46,915 bases of DNA from Caldilineaceae bacterium (GCA_026705565.1 JAPPAJ010000050.1:1-46915); one strand, 5' to 3'; counted from the stretch's first letter, positions 15,747 through 24,187 are shown. Program-made: numbers and translations. The notes: a model not told the origin generated them from the sequence alone.

Positions 15747-16910
15747 TTAGTCGTCCAGTTCGTTCGGCAGCAGCGAACGCCATTCGCTCGGCATCCGCAA
15801 CCCGGCCTTAATGCGTTGGAGGTGGTCCGTTGGCGGGCCATGCTCTCGCCAAGCTGATTCGATAGTGTCCAGGTCTGCCGGTGTCAACTCATCCCCCAGG
15901 AATGCGCGCATCGTCGCGATAGCATGATCCGTCCGTGCGTATTCCAGGTCGGTCGCGCGATCGCGCCAGCGGCCCTGTCCCTCGTCCCACCACTGGAAGC
16001 GCGGCATTCCCGGAACCGATACCAACAGGCCGTCCGCCAACGGCACTTCCGGTTGCCACAGGCGAATATGCGTTCCGCACACGCGGCTGAAGATCCCCCG
16101 CGCATCCTCCCGTGATTGTTCTTCCCGGTACGTCCCGTCCGGCTGCAGCCGAAACAGGAGTAGTTTTGCAGGGGAGCCGGGTTCGTCCGCATCGGGATCG
16201 GGTGGATTTCCGGGATCGCACGCCAGGTATTCGGCAATGCCGAGTACTGCGTACAACTCCAGCTTGTCCTCTAAATCCCGGTGTACGGAGGTCGGCGACA
16301 CAATTTCGACCACTAGTTCCGGTACGGGATGGCCCTGCTCCAGCCGAATGGTGCGGCCCTCATTGCTCCGTTCCCGGCCTGCCGGCAATTCTAGAACCCG
16401 CGGCAACACCATTAGATCTGGCTTCACCTGGTTCTTGCCTTCTTCTTTGCCGGTAAACAGGCCCAGTATTTCACCGATCCGCGCAGGGAAGTGCAATTCC
16501 GCTTCGTGCTCAACACGGTTGCCGAGCATGTCGACGAGCGCATCGAGCATGACCATGAGGAAGGGCATGTGTCTGCGGTGTTCCGGACTCACAAAATCGT
16601 CCTCGTCGTATTCGCGGAGATGGACTCCCTCGCCACCGTAGTCGGGATCGGTGGTCCATTCATCCTCGTATTCATGGGCGATGTCGTACGTGTATCCGGG
16701 TTCGTAGTGGACTAGCCGTTCAAGACCGGTGCGCCAGGCTGCCGGATGATCCCGGCGCCACGCCGTACGCCGGGCTCGGGCCGCGCGTGCCGTAGCCGCG
16801 TCGGTGTCGCCGCGCCAAGGCGGCACGCGCCAGTCCCAAACCTCCGGCGTACGCTCGTCCGCATGCCCGTTGGGTACCGCCTGCGTTGCTTCCCGTATGG
16901 CTGTTGCCAT
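15747..16910 (-). CDS. Uma2-family PD-(D/E)xK putative endonuclease (DUF820)
   Basis: A 387-aa protein with a C-terminal Uma2/DUF820 domain: a conserved Asp in VKPDLMVLP, then VPELVVEIVSPTSVHRDLEDKLELYAVLGIAEYLACDP split across the core, matching the restriction-endonuclease-like fold. The N-terminal ~100 residues are rich in Arg, Trp and acidic residues and probably variable. Function of the family is uncertain; many copies per genome are common in Cyanobacteria and Chloroflexota. The start at 16910 is fixed by AGGAGGAAGAG directly upstream; an upstream start at 16982 is less likely. Confidence 0.85.
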   Translation of the reverse strand: MATAIREATQAVPNGHADERTPEVWDWRVPPWRGDTDAATARAARARRTAWRRDHPAAWRTGLERLVHYEPGYTYDIAHEYEDEWTTDPDYGGEGVHLREYDEDDFVSPEHRRHMPFLMVMLDALVDMLGNRVEHEAELHFPARIGEILGLFTGKEEGKNQVKPDLMVLPRVLELPAGRERSNEGRTIRLEQGHPVPELVVEIVSPTSVHRDLEDKLELYAVLGIAEYLACDPGNPPDPDADEPGSPAKLLLFRLQPDGTYREEQSREDARGIFSRVCGTHIRLWQPEVPLADGLLVSVPGMPRFQWWDEGQGRWRDRATDLEYARTDHAIATMRAFLGDELTPADLDTIESAWREHGPPTDHLQRIKAGLRMPSEWRSLLPNELDD

Positions 16911-17056
16911 CTCTTCCTCCTGACTGTACCAAGGACCGATTCTACCTCTGACCGGACGCCTTCCAGTCCAGAACAAGCGCATTCCATGTCAATGAGTCCG
17001 CGGAACAGTCCGAACCGGTTCCACTCGGGCTATCCGAGCATGGCTACGATGCTCCA
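16911..17056. other. Intergenic region
   Basis: About 150 bases upstream of the Uma2 gene. A short stem (ctcgg/ccgag near 17025-17040) is the only structure noticed. Confidence 0.35.
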
Positions 17057-17412
17057 ATAGTGTGAATTTCCAGTACGAAGGTGAGTTTTTGGTTGCCGGC
17101 ACACCGGTCTCCCCCAGACCATCACCCAAATTGGACTGCGACTGCCCTACTGGGGTCCCAGCATTGTCAACGGCAAGGTCCAGCCGGCCGATTTCCCCGA
17201 TGAACCGCACCTTTGACTGTCACGCCCTTTCTTCAAATCGCATGCCTTTCGCCTGTCGTGGTCTCGCGGGCGGGGCCGGCAAGGTGCACTGCCGCGTCAA
17301 ACAGAACCTGGCAACCCGCGGCGAGGTCCTCAGGGGTTGCACTCTCGATTTCGTTGTGGCTGATGCCATCCTTGCAGGGCACGAAGATCATGGCCGTAGG
17401 TGAAACCTGTGC
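17057..17412. repeat. Right copy of ~355-bp direct repeat
   Basis: Matches 7503-7862 in the same orientation. It covers the last ~60 codons of the intact M20 gene and ~175 bases beyond its stop. Together the two copies bracket about 9.2 kb of accessory DNA (7863-17056) that homologous recombination could remove. Confidence 0.85.
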
Positions 17413-18498
17413 CACATAGCAGGCATCGTGGCCTGCTCCGCTCACGAGATCCATGTGGGCAAAGGCATTGCCCGCGGCGGCATTGCGCACCGCCGCAATG
17501 CACTCCTCGTGAAACGGAGTGGCCGCAAAGTGCCAGATCTGCTCAAGTTGCAATTGGAGGCCAAGGTCTTCAGTGGCAATGGCGCAGTCTGCCTTGAGCC
17601 GGGCATCCATCAAGGTCAGATACTCTTCATCCGGATGCCGGAGATCCACCGTGAAGAAGACCCTTCCCGGAACCGTGTTGGGGGAACCGGGATGTACCTG
17701 CATCTTGCCCACCGTGGCGCGGGCGTCCGGATGTCCAAGGCCCATTCGATGCACGGCTTCCACCATCCGTGCCGCGCCGACCAAGGCATCATGCCGCATG
17801 CCCATCGGCGTAGGTCCGGCATGGGCCTCCATGCCGGTTACGGTGACCTCATACCAACGCTGGCCTTGTGCCCCTGTCACCACCCCAATCGTCTTCTGTT
17901 CCCTTTCCAGAATCGGGCCCTGTTCAATGTGGGGCTCCAGGTAGGCTGCGACCTCATGCCCTCGTACCGATCTGGCACCGGCATAGCCGATGCGCTCCAG
18001 TTCGTCTCCCAGCGTTTTGCCGTCCGCATCGGCGCGACTCAACACGAAGTCAAGATCAAAGGTGCCGGCGAAGGCCCCTGAAGCCAGCATCGGAGGTCCG
18101 AACCGGACCCCTTCCTCGTTGGTCCAGGACACAATCTCAATCGGGGCCTCCGTATGCAGGTTGCTGTCGTTCAATGTCCGAACGACCTCAAGCCCTGCCA
18201 GTACTCCGAAGGCACCATCGAATTTGCCCCCTGTGGGCTGGGAATCCAAGTGGCTCCCCAGCAGTACAGGGGGAAGTTCCGGGTTCAGTCCGGCCCTGCG
18301 CGCGAATATGCTGCCCAACCGGTCGACTGCCACCGAGCAACCAGCCGCCTTGCACCAGCGAACAAAGAGCTCCCGGCCCTGCCGGTCGAGATCAGTGAGG
18401 GCCAGGCGGCATACGCCCCCCTTGGGTGTGGCACCGATTGAGGACATGCGCATGAGGCTGTCCCAGAGTCGCTCACCGTTGATTCTGGGGCTGTTCAT
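17233..18498 (-). CDS. M20-family amidohydrolase (N-carbamoyl-L-amino acid hydrolase / allantoate amidohydrolase type)
   Basis: A 421-aa di-metal enzyme of the hydantoinase/carbamoylase M20 subfamily, which releases ammonia and CO2 or removes carbamoyl groups from N-carbamoyl amino acids or ureides. Ligands visible are His83 in GSHLDSQ, Asp94 in GGKFDGAFGVL, Glu128/Glu129 in WTNEEGVRF, a His in EPHIEQGPILE and the late His in DGISHNEIES. MEAHAGPTPM marks the dimerisation domain. Length is typical. The exact substrate cannot be decided. It looks intact and is oriented toward the accessory region; a truncated second copy of its 3' end lies at 7686-7861. Confidence 0.92.
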   Translation of the reverse strand: MNSPRINGERLWDSLMRMSSIGATPKGGVCRLALTDLDRQGRELFVRWCKAAGCSVAVDRLGSIFARRAGLNPELPPVLLGSHLDSQPTGGKFDGAFGVLAGLEVVRTLNDSNLHTEAPIEIVSWTNEEGVRFGPPMLASGAFAGTFDLDFVLSRADADGKTLGDELERIGYAGARSVRGHEVAAYLEPHIEQGPILEREQKTIGVVTGAQGQRWYEVTVTGMEAHAGPTPMGMRHDALVGAARMVEAVHRMGLGHPDARATVGKMQVHPGSPNTVPGRVFFTVDLRHPDEEYLTLMDARLKADCAIATEDLGLQLQLEQIWHFAATPFHEECIAAVRNAAAGNAFAHMDLVSGAGHDACYVAQVSPTAMIFVPCKDGISHNEIESATPEDLAAGCQVLFDAAVHLAGPARETTTGERHAI

Positions 18499-19107
18499 TC
18501 CGTTGTGGTCTCGCGTCTGTCTGAAGATCTTCTGATCCTACAGGGAAACCGAGTGTGCATCGCCGGAAAGTCCTTTTGGAGCAGGCAATCGCATTCTGTT
18601 TTGGATAGCGTCACTGGGTGGATAGGAAGAGATGCCGGAAGTCGAAAACGCGTCGTCGTACCGAGAGATCCTGCCAGCAAGCCCATTGAGCCAAGAACTG
18701 TCGGCTCAAGATCCATCCCGAGGGAATGCGGCACCTTGGGAGCATAACGGGTGACAGCATGCCGGTGCCGGCTTCATGTCGGCATCCCTTGAAAATGAAG
18801 CACTGTATCAAGTACGCCGCGGACACGCAGTTTCTTTGCCCTGCCAGGATCCGCAACCGGGTGAAGCCATGGTCGAATCGGCGAGATCTGTCACATATCG
18901 GGTAGGAACTCGATGTGTGATCCCGCTACACTAACGAGTTGGAGAGGTCTCGACAAGTCGATTTGGGAATGCTGGGAGCTGGATGGACAGGGTTTGTCCC
19001 TGACGATACGACTTGACAGGTGAAGGAGCGACATTCCTTGGTTGGCCCTTCAACTGACTTGGGAGCCTCACACGTTCGTCATCGTCTACGGCTCAAGGAT
19101 TGTAGCC
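18499..19107. other. 609-bp region without a recognisable gene
   Basis: No coding frame with a recognisable product on either strand. It contains a nested inverted repeat (atgccg/cggcat arms at 18759-18764 and 18780-18785, with an inner gccgg/ccggc). It presumably holds promoters for the divergent M20 and HEPN genes, but no clear -35/-10 pair was found. Confidence 0.5.
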
Positions 19108-19530
19108 ATGACCATCAACACGGACTTCCTCGTCCGATGCATCCATACCTTGGAGAAAGCCTTTACACAGCTTCAGGAATTCGAGGCTGACCATTCCTTC
19201 CACGACATCTTTCGAGCAGCCTCCGTCAAGGAATTCGAGCTCATCCTTGAGCAGTCCGGAAAATTGCTCAGGAAGCGACTGCGTCCCTTCTTTGCCAGTA
19301 ACAGACAAGTGGACCGTCTGACCTTCAAGGACGCGTTTCGACATGCCGTCAGGCACGACCTCATCTCAGCGGCAGCCTGCGAACGTTGGTTCGCCTACCG
19401 AGAACACAGGAACGACACTGCCCACGAATACGGTGAAAGGTTCGCTGAGGCCACCTTGGAACTCCTCCCTGACTTCATCTCCGACGCAAAGGAACTGGCG
19501 CGCATCATCGCGGAGGGTGGAGATGACTGA
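19108..19530 (+). CDS. HEPN-domain toxin (HI0074-like, nucleotidyltransferase substrate-binding type)
   Basis: A 140-aa all-helical protein. The HEPN RNase motif Rx4-6H is seen as RNDTAH in YREHRNDTAHEYGERF near residue 112. It overlaps the following nucleotidyltransferase gene by eight bases (atgactga), the usual HEPN/MNT arrangement. In such pairs HEPN is the RNase toxin and MNT the antitoxin that modifies it with nucleotides (family knowledge). The ATG at 19108 matches the family start; longer upstream frames are not needed. Confidence 0.85.
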   Translation: MTINTDFLVRCIHTLEKAFTQLQEFEADHSFHDIFRAASVKEFELILEQSGKLLRKRLRPFFASNRQVDRLTFKDAFRHAVRHDLISAAACERWFAYREHRNDTAHEYGERFAEATLELLPDFISDAKELARIIAEGGDD

Positions 19531-19846
19531 TCAACTGGACCTTCCGCGGCGCTATCGACATATGGTGGAGACCTTGTTGCGCGAGCATGTGCCCGATGCC
19601 GAGGTGTGGGCCTATGGCAGCCGCATCAATGGCGAGAACCACGAAGGCAGCGATCTGGATCTGGTGTTGCGCAGCCCAACCTTGGAACCCTTGGGCACTG
19701 CCTTCACGGACCTCGTCGAGGCGTTCCGCGAATCGAACATTCCTATCCTCGTCCAGGCCTCTGACTGGGCGATGCTTCCCGAGAGTTTCCGTAAAGAGAT
19801 CGCTCGGAGCTATGTTGTGTTGCAGAAAGGTTCACCCCAATCCTGA
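19523..19846 (+). CDS. MNT-type nucleotidyltransferase antitoxin
   Basis: A 107-aa minimal nucleotidyltransferase with the polymerase-beta motif split as WAYGSRINGENHEGSDLDLVL (GS followed ten residues later by DxD) near residues 29-49. It starts inside the end of the HEPN gene, so the two are translationally coupled. It probably transfers AMP to the HEPN toxin, blocking it. Both genes of this pair look intact. Confidence 0.87.
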   Translation: MTDQLDLPRRYRHMVETLLREHVPDAEVWAYGSRINGENHEGSDLDLVLRSPTLEPLGTAFTDLVEAFRESNIPILVQASDWAMLPESFRKEIARSYVVLQKGSPQS

Positions 19847-19914
19847 CCACCTCTACCGAGTGCACCAACGGAATCCTGGTCCGTTGGCATCGGACAGGAC
19901 TGGCAGTGAACCAA

Positions 19915-20022
19915 ACACATGCCAGGTAACGGCGCTGGAAGTCCGCAACACCGACTGTGGCAGCCGCCACCGCAATCGGCTGTTCATCATGGGCAATCTC
20001 ACCTGTAAACAAAGACGTCCGT
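19915..20022 (+). pseudogene. Degraded 3' end of an SMP-30/gluconolactonase gene
   Basis: The stretch around 19945-19990 matches the lactonase gene near 5605-5645: 26 of about 29 bases agree around ccaccgcaa(t)cggctgttc, encoding HRNRLF and MG as in the intact protein. Similarity continues weakly on both sides with indels, including the cacctgt and cgtccgt segments near the stop. It lies on the same strand as the intact gene, 14.3 kb downstream. Alignment is by eye. Confidence 0.55.
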
Positions 20023-20097
20023 GTCCGCCTCCCGAACGTTGTATTGCTGCTATGTTCATTTATTCAACTGTCAACATCCACGTGGGAAAAGATTGTC

Positions 20098-20400
20098 ATG
20101 GAGGCGCAGAAAGTAAGACTGACCTTGGATTTGGACCCTGCCTTCCAACATCGGCTGAAGGCAATTGCCGCGCTCAAGGGTGTCAGCCTGCAGGGGTACT
20201 GCCAAGCCGCCATCGACCGGGAGTTGACCAAGGACGAGGCCGGCACTGTCGAACGCCTCGCGTCTGACATGCCAGATCATGAGATGTTCGCCCAGCTCCG
20301 GGAGGAGATTTTCGGGGGCAAGCTCCTTCCAGGGAATTCCGCCAACCTAATTCGGGAAGCCCGGGAGATCAGGGACTCTGAAACCGAGGGTTGGGCGTGA
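20098..20400 (+). CDS. VapB-like antitoxin
   Basis: A 100-aa protein whose first 45 residues (KVRLTLDLDPAFQHRLKAIA, then ALKGVSLQGYCQAAIDREL) form a ribbon-helix-helix-like DNA-binding domain. The rest is an acidic tail suited to toxin binding. The ATG at 20098 was preferred to upstream starts because it begins the domain directly. Its stop overlaps the GTG start of a PIN-domain frame by four bases (gtga), the classic vapBC coupling. The toxin is broken, so this antitoxin is probably orphaned. Confidence 0.8.
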   Translation: MEAQKVRLTLDLDPAFQHRLKAIAALKGVSLQGYCQAAIDRELTKDEAGTVERLASDMPDHEMFAQLREEIFGGKLLPGNSANLIREAREIRDSETEGWA

Positions 20401-20829
20401 ACGGATTCGTTGTGGTCGATGCAAGCCTTGCGGTTAAATGGCTGGTCGAAGAGGGATGATTCCGACAAGGCCCACGCCATACTCCAATCATGGGATGCCC
20501 AGGACATAACCCGCATCGCCCCGCACCTTCTGCCCTTCGAGGTCGCCAATGTCCTTCACCGACGGGTGGTACGTGGGAACTTGAGAGTGGAGGACAGCAC
20601 GCCTGCTTGGATCTCGGCTTGAACTGCACCACCCGCCGGGCTTGCACGCGAGGGCACTGGAATTGGCTGCCCAGCTCAAGCAAGGGGACGGCCTCCGCTT
20701 CCCACTTCTTGGCTCTCGCGGAGGTAGTTTGACTGCGAGTTGTGGACCGGAGACCGAAGGTTCCATCGGGTTGCACAAACCGTTGGGAATATCCATTGGC
20801 TTGGCGCATGGACAGTACCGGAACCATAG
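20397..20829 (+). pseudogene. VapC-like PIN-domain toxin with several frameshifts
   Basis: Frame 1 from GTG at 20397 reads VNGFVVVDASLAVKWLVEEG and stops. An extra G in a GGG run (near 20452-20454) moves the next part, DSDKAHAILQSWDAQDITRI through LHRRVVRGNLRVEDS, to a second frame. Further shifts precede ARALELAAQLKQG, ASASHFLALAEVV and DCELWTGDRRFHRVAQTVGN, which ends at a TAG at 20827-20829. The reassembled protein has the PIN acidic residues (VVVDAS, FEVAN, WTGDRRF). At least three independent shifts show it is a dead gene rather than one sequencing error. Confidence 0.82.
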
Positions 20830-21203
20830 AGCAGGAAAAAAGGCACAAGCCCTGTTGCCTCTCCCAGAGAACTTCCCGGTCACGGTGTGCACAGGACCGT
20901 AACCGGATCGAGATTGTAACGACCCTCGTCAGCGAATCAATTGAAACCTGAACCAGGTGTCCCTCCCCGGCCCAGTTGCCTCAGTGCAGAACCCCCTTTG
21001 CAGTTACCAATCTTCCAGCCAAACCGCTCCCGTGCCAGACCGTCTGCATAGGGATGATGAAGTCAACCTGGAACCGGAATGCAAACGGTTGGCACCAGAT
21101 TCAGGCCAAGAACGCACAAACTCAACTCTCTGTGTCCCGTACCCTCCGGTTCCAACCACACCAAATCGAGTACGTCTCTTCCGATTGCCGAGGAGACCAA
21201 CTG
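20830..21203. other. 374-bp region without a recognisable gene
   Basis: Lies between the dead VapC and the 3' end of the dioxygenase gene. No convincing coding frame, hairpin or repeat was noticed. It forms the right edge of the accessory region. Confidence 0.45.
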
Positions 21204-22058
21204 TCACTCAGCCAGCAGATTGGGAACCCTCGGCATCGGGTTGTGAGGCATCACGATGGCGCGCCGCCGGGGCGTCAGGCGAGCCAGCAGTTCCGGGCTC
21301 ACCTGATAGGGATGCCGAAACATCCCCCAGGACGGTCCGTACCGGTAGACGGCAATCCGCCTGTTGCCAGGCGTGGTTCGGCGCGCCGAACCGTGACTCA
21401 GCGCATCCACGAACAACAGTACGTCCCCCGCCTCCATCTGCAGTTCGACGGCGCCCTCCACCTCGTCCACCGAGTTCGCCGAGTCGGCGGTGAGCTTGTG
21501 CTGTTCGAACTGGGGATGCTGGAAGTGGGCCTTGTGGCTGCCCGGTATGACCATGGTGGCGCCGTCGCCGGGGCCGATGTCGTTGAAGGCCATCAGGATG
21601 TTGATTTGGCCACAGTGAAACTCGCCTTGGTAGAACCGGAACTGGGTCCGCTTGGTGCCCGTGTGACCACCCGAGTGCAGGCCGATGGCTTCACCCGGTC
21701 CGCGCAGGTTGGCAAAGCACTCGTCGATGAACAGTTCGCCGTGGTTGTAGTCGAAGGAGTCGGCACCGCCCACGAAATGGCACACCTTCTCAATCCAGGC
21801 TGGATGGTCGATCAGCTTCTCGAAGGGTTCGCCGGCCTCGTAAATCTGCTGCAGGTTGAGCCCGTCCGTGGGACTGAACTGATGGGCGTGGACATACCCG
21901 TACCACTCGCCGATCTTCATCGGCGGAATCGAGTCGAGGCAGGCATTGATCTCCTTCAGATCCTCCTTGGAGATCGCGTTCTTGATGTGTAGGTACCCCC
22001 TCAGGTCGAACAGGTAAATTTCCAGTTCTGTCGGTGCGCCGGGTTTTTGCTCTGACAT
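21204..22058 (-). CDS. Phytanoyl-CoA dioxygenase (PhyH) family protein
   Basis: A 284-aa double-stranded beta-helix protein of the PhyH family (Fe(II)/2-oxoglutarate oxygenases). Family segments seen are LRGYLHIKNAISKEDL at the start, GDGATMVIPGSHKAHF in the core, and the distal His and 2-oxoglutarate-binding Arg in DALSHGSARRTTPGNRRIAVYRYG. The usual HxD metal triad is not obvious: the first motif reads GLHSGGHTG, with Gly where Asp is expected. It is last in a minus-strand cluster with a methyltransferase (78 bases upstream) and a Gfo/Idh oxidoreductase, suggesting oxidation of a small natural product, sugar or lipid. The substrate is unknown. Confidence 0.88.
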   Translation of the reverse strand: MSEQKPGAPTELEIYLFDLRGYLHIKNAISKEDLKEINACLDSIPPMKIGEWYGYVHAHQFSPTDGLNLQQIYEAGEPFEKLIDHPAWIEKVCHFVGGADSFDYNHGELFIDECFANLRGPGEAIGLHSGGHTGTKRTQFRFYQGEFHCGQINILMAFNDIGPGDGATMVIPGSHKAHFQHPQFEQHKLTADSANSVDEVEGAVELQMEAGDVLLFVDALSHGSARRTTPGNRRIAVYRYGPSWGMFRHPYQVSPELLARLTPRRRAIVMPHNPMPRVPNLLAE

Positions 22059-22136
22059 CTATGGTGCTCCTTGTGCGGCGGGTGAAAGTATTGGAACTTG
22101 TGTACTTGGCTGGACAAACTGGCCGGGCCGAAGATC

Positions 22137-22895
22137 CTATGCACGGGCCTCGGCCCAGTAGAACCCTTCATGCAGGCCGAAGGTGAGTTCCCCATCCACC
22201 GTGCGCGGCTGCAGCAGGCCTCGGGCCTCCGTGGTGGCCGCCATCAGCAACGACTTCAGGAATCCCTGCATGCGCTCATCGTGGCGGGAGGCCCAGGCCC
22301 CGAACTTCATGCGCTTGCCCAAAATCTCCCGATGCCGGAGTTCGAACCCGGCCGCGTTCAATGCCTTCTGCCACTGGCGGTCGCTGAGGCAGGCTGCATG
22401 GCTCGGATCCCGCAACTTCTCAAAAGCATTGACATAGTCGCCTCCGGACCCGTCCGGCACGAGATTGTCGATCACCACCAGTGAACCGCCCGGTCTGAGC
22501 ACGGCCCGCGACCGCTCCAGAAACGCGGGGATGCTGTCGAAGTGATGGGGCGCGATGCGGCAGGTCACCAGGTCGAACCGGCTGTCGTTGAAGGGCAGTT
22601 CCTCCGCCCGTGCCAGTTCAAAGTCCACGTTGGAGATGCTCCGCTCGGCTCCCAGCTGGCGCGCCTCCGCCAGCATCTCGGGAGTCAGATCCGTGGCGAG
22701 CACCCGCCTGACATGGGGGGCCAGGGCAAAGGCCGTATGGCCCGCGCCGGTAGCCACGTCCAAGGCTTCCCACTCCGGCCGAAGGGGCAGGACCTCGACC
22801 AGCCGGACCAGGCTGGCTCCCTTGGCATGGGTCTCGTGGGTGACATAGAAGGCGGCGTTGGCCCCGAACTGGGCCTGTACGGATGAATTGGACAA
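22137..22895 (-). CDS. Class I SAM-dependent methyltransferase (UbiE/MenG-like)
   Basis: About 252 aa. The SAM-binding loop is EALDVATGAGHTAFAL, followed by the acidic loop VLATDLTPEML, then ARAEELPFNDSRFDLVTCRIAPHHF and AVLRPGGSLVVIDN. The start is ambiguous: GTG at 22907 would add four residues. I prefer TTG at 22895, which has AGGTG nine bases upstream and gives a family-like N-terminus (SNSSVQAQFGANAAFYVTH). It lies between the Gfo/Idh and PhyH genes on the same strand and probably acts in the same pathway. The acceptor is unknown. Confidence 0.85.
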   Translation of the reverse strand: MSNSSVQAQFGANAAFYVTHETHAKGASLVRLVEVLPLRPEWEALDVATGAGHTAFALAPHVRRVLATDLTPEMLAEARQLGAERSISNVDFELARAEELPFNDSRFDLVTCRIAPHHFDSIPAFLERSRAVLRPGGSLVVIDNLVPDGSGGDYVNAFEKLRDPSHAACLSDRQWQKALNAAGFELRHREILGKRMKFGAWASRHDERMQGFLKSLLMAATTEARGLLQPRTVDGELTFGLHEGFYWAEARA

Positions 22896-22948
22896 GGGAA
22901 AGTGCACCTCGTTTTGTATGGGAAATCGGATGGCAACCAGGCTGTCCG

Positions 22949-24187
22949 CTACCTGTGCAGCGAACTCCAGAACCGTTCCGCCCGTTCCAGGTCGGCGCGG
23001 TCAATCTCGACTTCCCCGCGGATCGAGGACGGCAGGCGCTCGGTGTCCGGTACGTCGGGACCGGCCCGCAGGTGGTCGTTGCGGAATTGATTCCGCGCGT
23101 CCGGGTCCCGGAAGTCCGGCACGGCCACCGACTGCCCGTCGGCCAGGGCGCTGCGCCAGGCCAGCAAGCCCACGCTGCTCATGGCCACGCTGCGGTAGAC
23201 ATCGAGAAACGGCGGTCGTCCCGACCGCACGGCCTCCACGAAGTGATGGACCACCCAGAAGTCCGCCCCACTGTGGCCGAACCCTGCGGCAGTCGCGCCG
23301 TGGTCGGGCCATTCAGGCACGAAACTGCGTTCGGTCGGCTGGCCGGGTGGACAGTTCCACGGATCATGCCAGACCCGAACCTGGCCGGGTCCGAAGTAGC
23401 CGGGACCGCGCACATTCTCCATGGCGCCGCCGGTACCATGCAATCGATACCAGTTGCTGTGGCCGGGAATGCGGATGCCGAACAGCCGGAACACGGCATC
23501 GTTGTCCATGCGGCACAGAATCACCGAACCCGGATCGTTGATCCGCACCTCCTGCGGCCCCAGTTCGGGAGCCGGGATGGACAGCGCGTTGACCGCCACC
23601 GGCCAGGTGTCGGTAATCGCCATCAGCGGCCCCAGGGCATGGGTGCAGTAGTAGGTTGACGGCAGCCAGTTGCGCCAGTGGCCGCGTGCCGGAGCCAGGC
23701 GCAGCATCGTCTCCGGCGGCATCGGATGGTTGTATTCCGCCTCGGCGTAGAGGACGCGGCCGATTTCCCCCGATGCGTACAGTTCGGTCATGGCCTGGTT
23801 GAAGTCCGTATAGGCGGAGTTCTCCCCCATCATGTAGATGCGCCCGGTTTCCTCCACCGCCTCGCACAGCGCCACCCCCTCCGCCATGGTGGCGTTGGCC
23901 GTGATCTCGCTCAGGACATGGAAACCGGCCCTGAGGGCCCGGATGGCCAAGGGGGCGTGGGCGTCGAAGTAGGTGGCGATGACCACGGCGTCCATGTCCT
24001 GCGCCAGGAACTCGGCCTCGTCCGTCAGGCACAGAACCCCTTCGGGCAGGTCCAGGTTCGCCAGACGGCGTTCGCTTGCATCGCAGACTGCCACCAGTTC
24101 AAGACCCATGTCGAGGCGGGCGGCGCGGAGATAGGCGGCCCCGCGTCCGGCACCCACCACACCGATGCGAACCGCTTTCTTGGTCAT
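22949..24187 (-). CDS. Gfo/Idh/MocA family oxidoreductase
   Basis: A 412-aa NAD(P)-dependent sugar or inositol-type dehydrogenase relative. The N-terminal Rossmann fold shows IGVVGAGRGAAYLRAA and LVAVCDASERR; the C-terminal part is the usual alpha/beta substrate domain. The conserved EKP motif is replaced by SEITANATMAEG, so the lysine usually involved in cofactor and substrate binding is missing. This may signal a changed activity. The ATG at 24187 begins the typical KKAVRIGVVG strand; the longer frame to 24226 would overlap the next gene's end. It is upstream of the methyltransferase by about 50 bases. Confidence 0.88.
   Translation of the reverse strand: MTKKAVRIGVVGAGRGAAYLRAARLDMGLELVAVCDASERRLANLDLPEGVLCLTDEAEFLAQDMDAVVIATYFDAHAPLAIRALRAGFHVLSEITANATMAEGVALCEAVEETGRIYMMGENSAYTDFNQAMTELYASGEIGRVLYAEAEYNHPMPPETMLRLAPARGHWRNWLPSTYYCTHALGPLMAITDTWPVAVNALSIPAPELGPQEVRINDPGSVILCRMDNDAVFRLFGIRIPGHSNWYRLHGTGGAMENVRGPGYFGPGQVRVWHDPWNCPPGQPTERSFVPEWPDHGATAAGFGHSGADFWVVHHFVEAVRSGRPPFLDVYRSVAMSSVGLLAWRSALADGQSVAVPDFRDPDARNQFRNDHLRAGPDVPDTERLPSSIRGEVEIDRADLERAERFWSSLHR

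Noticed and set aside
20976-21992. A 338-codon plus-strand frame
   Set aside because: Mostly antisense to the PhyH gene, whose domain motifs are clear; the translation has no family pattern.
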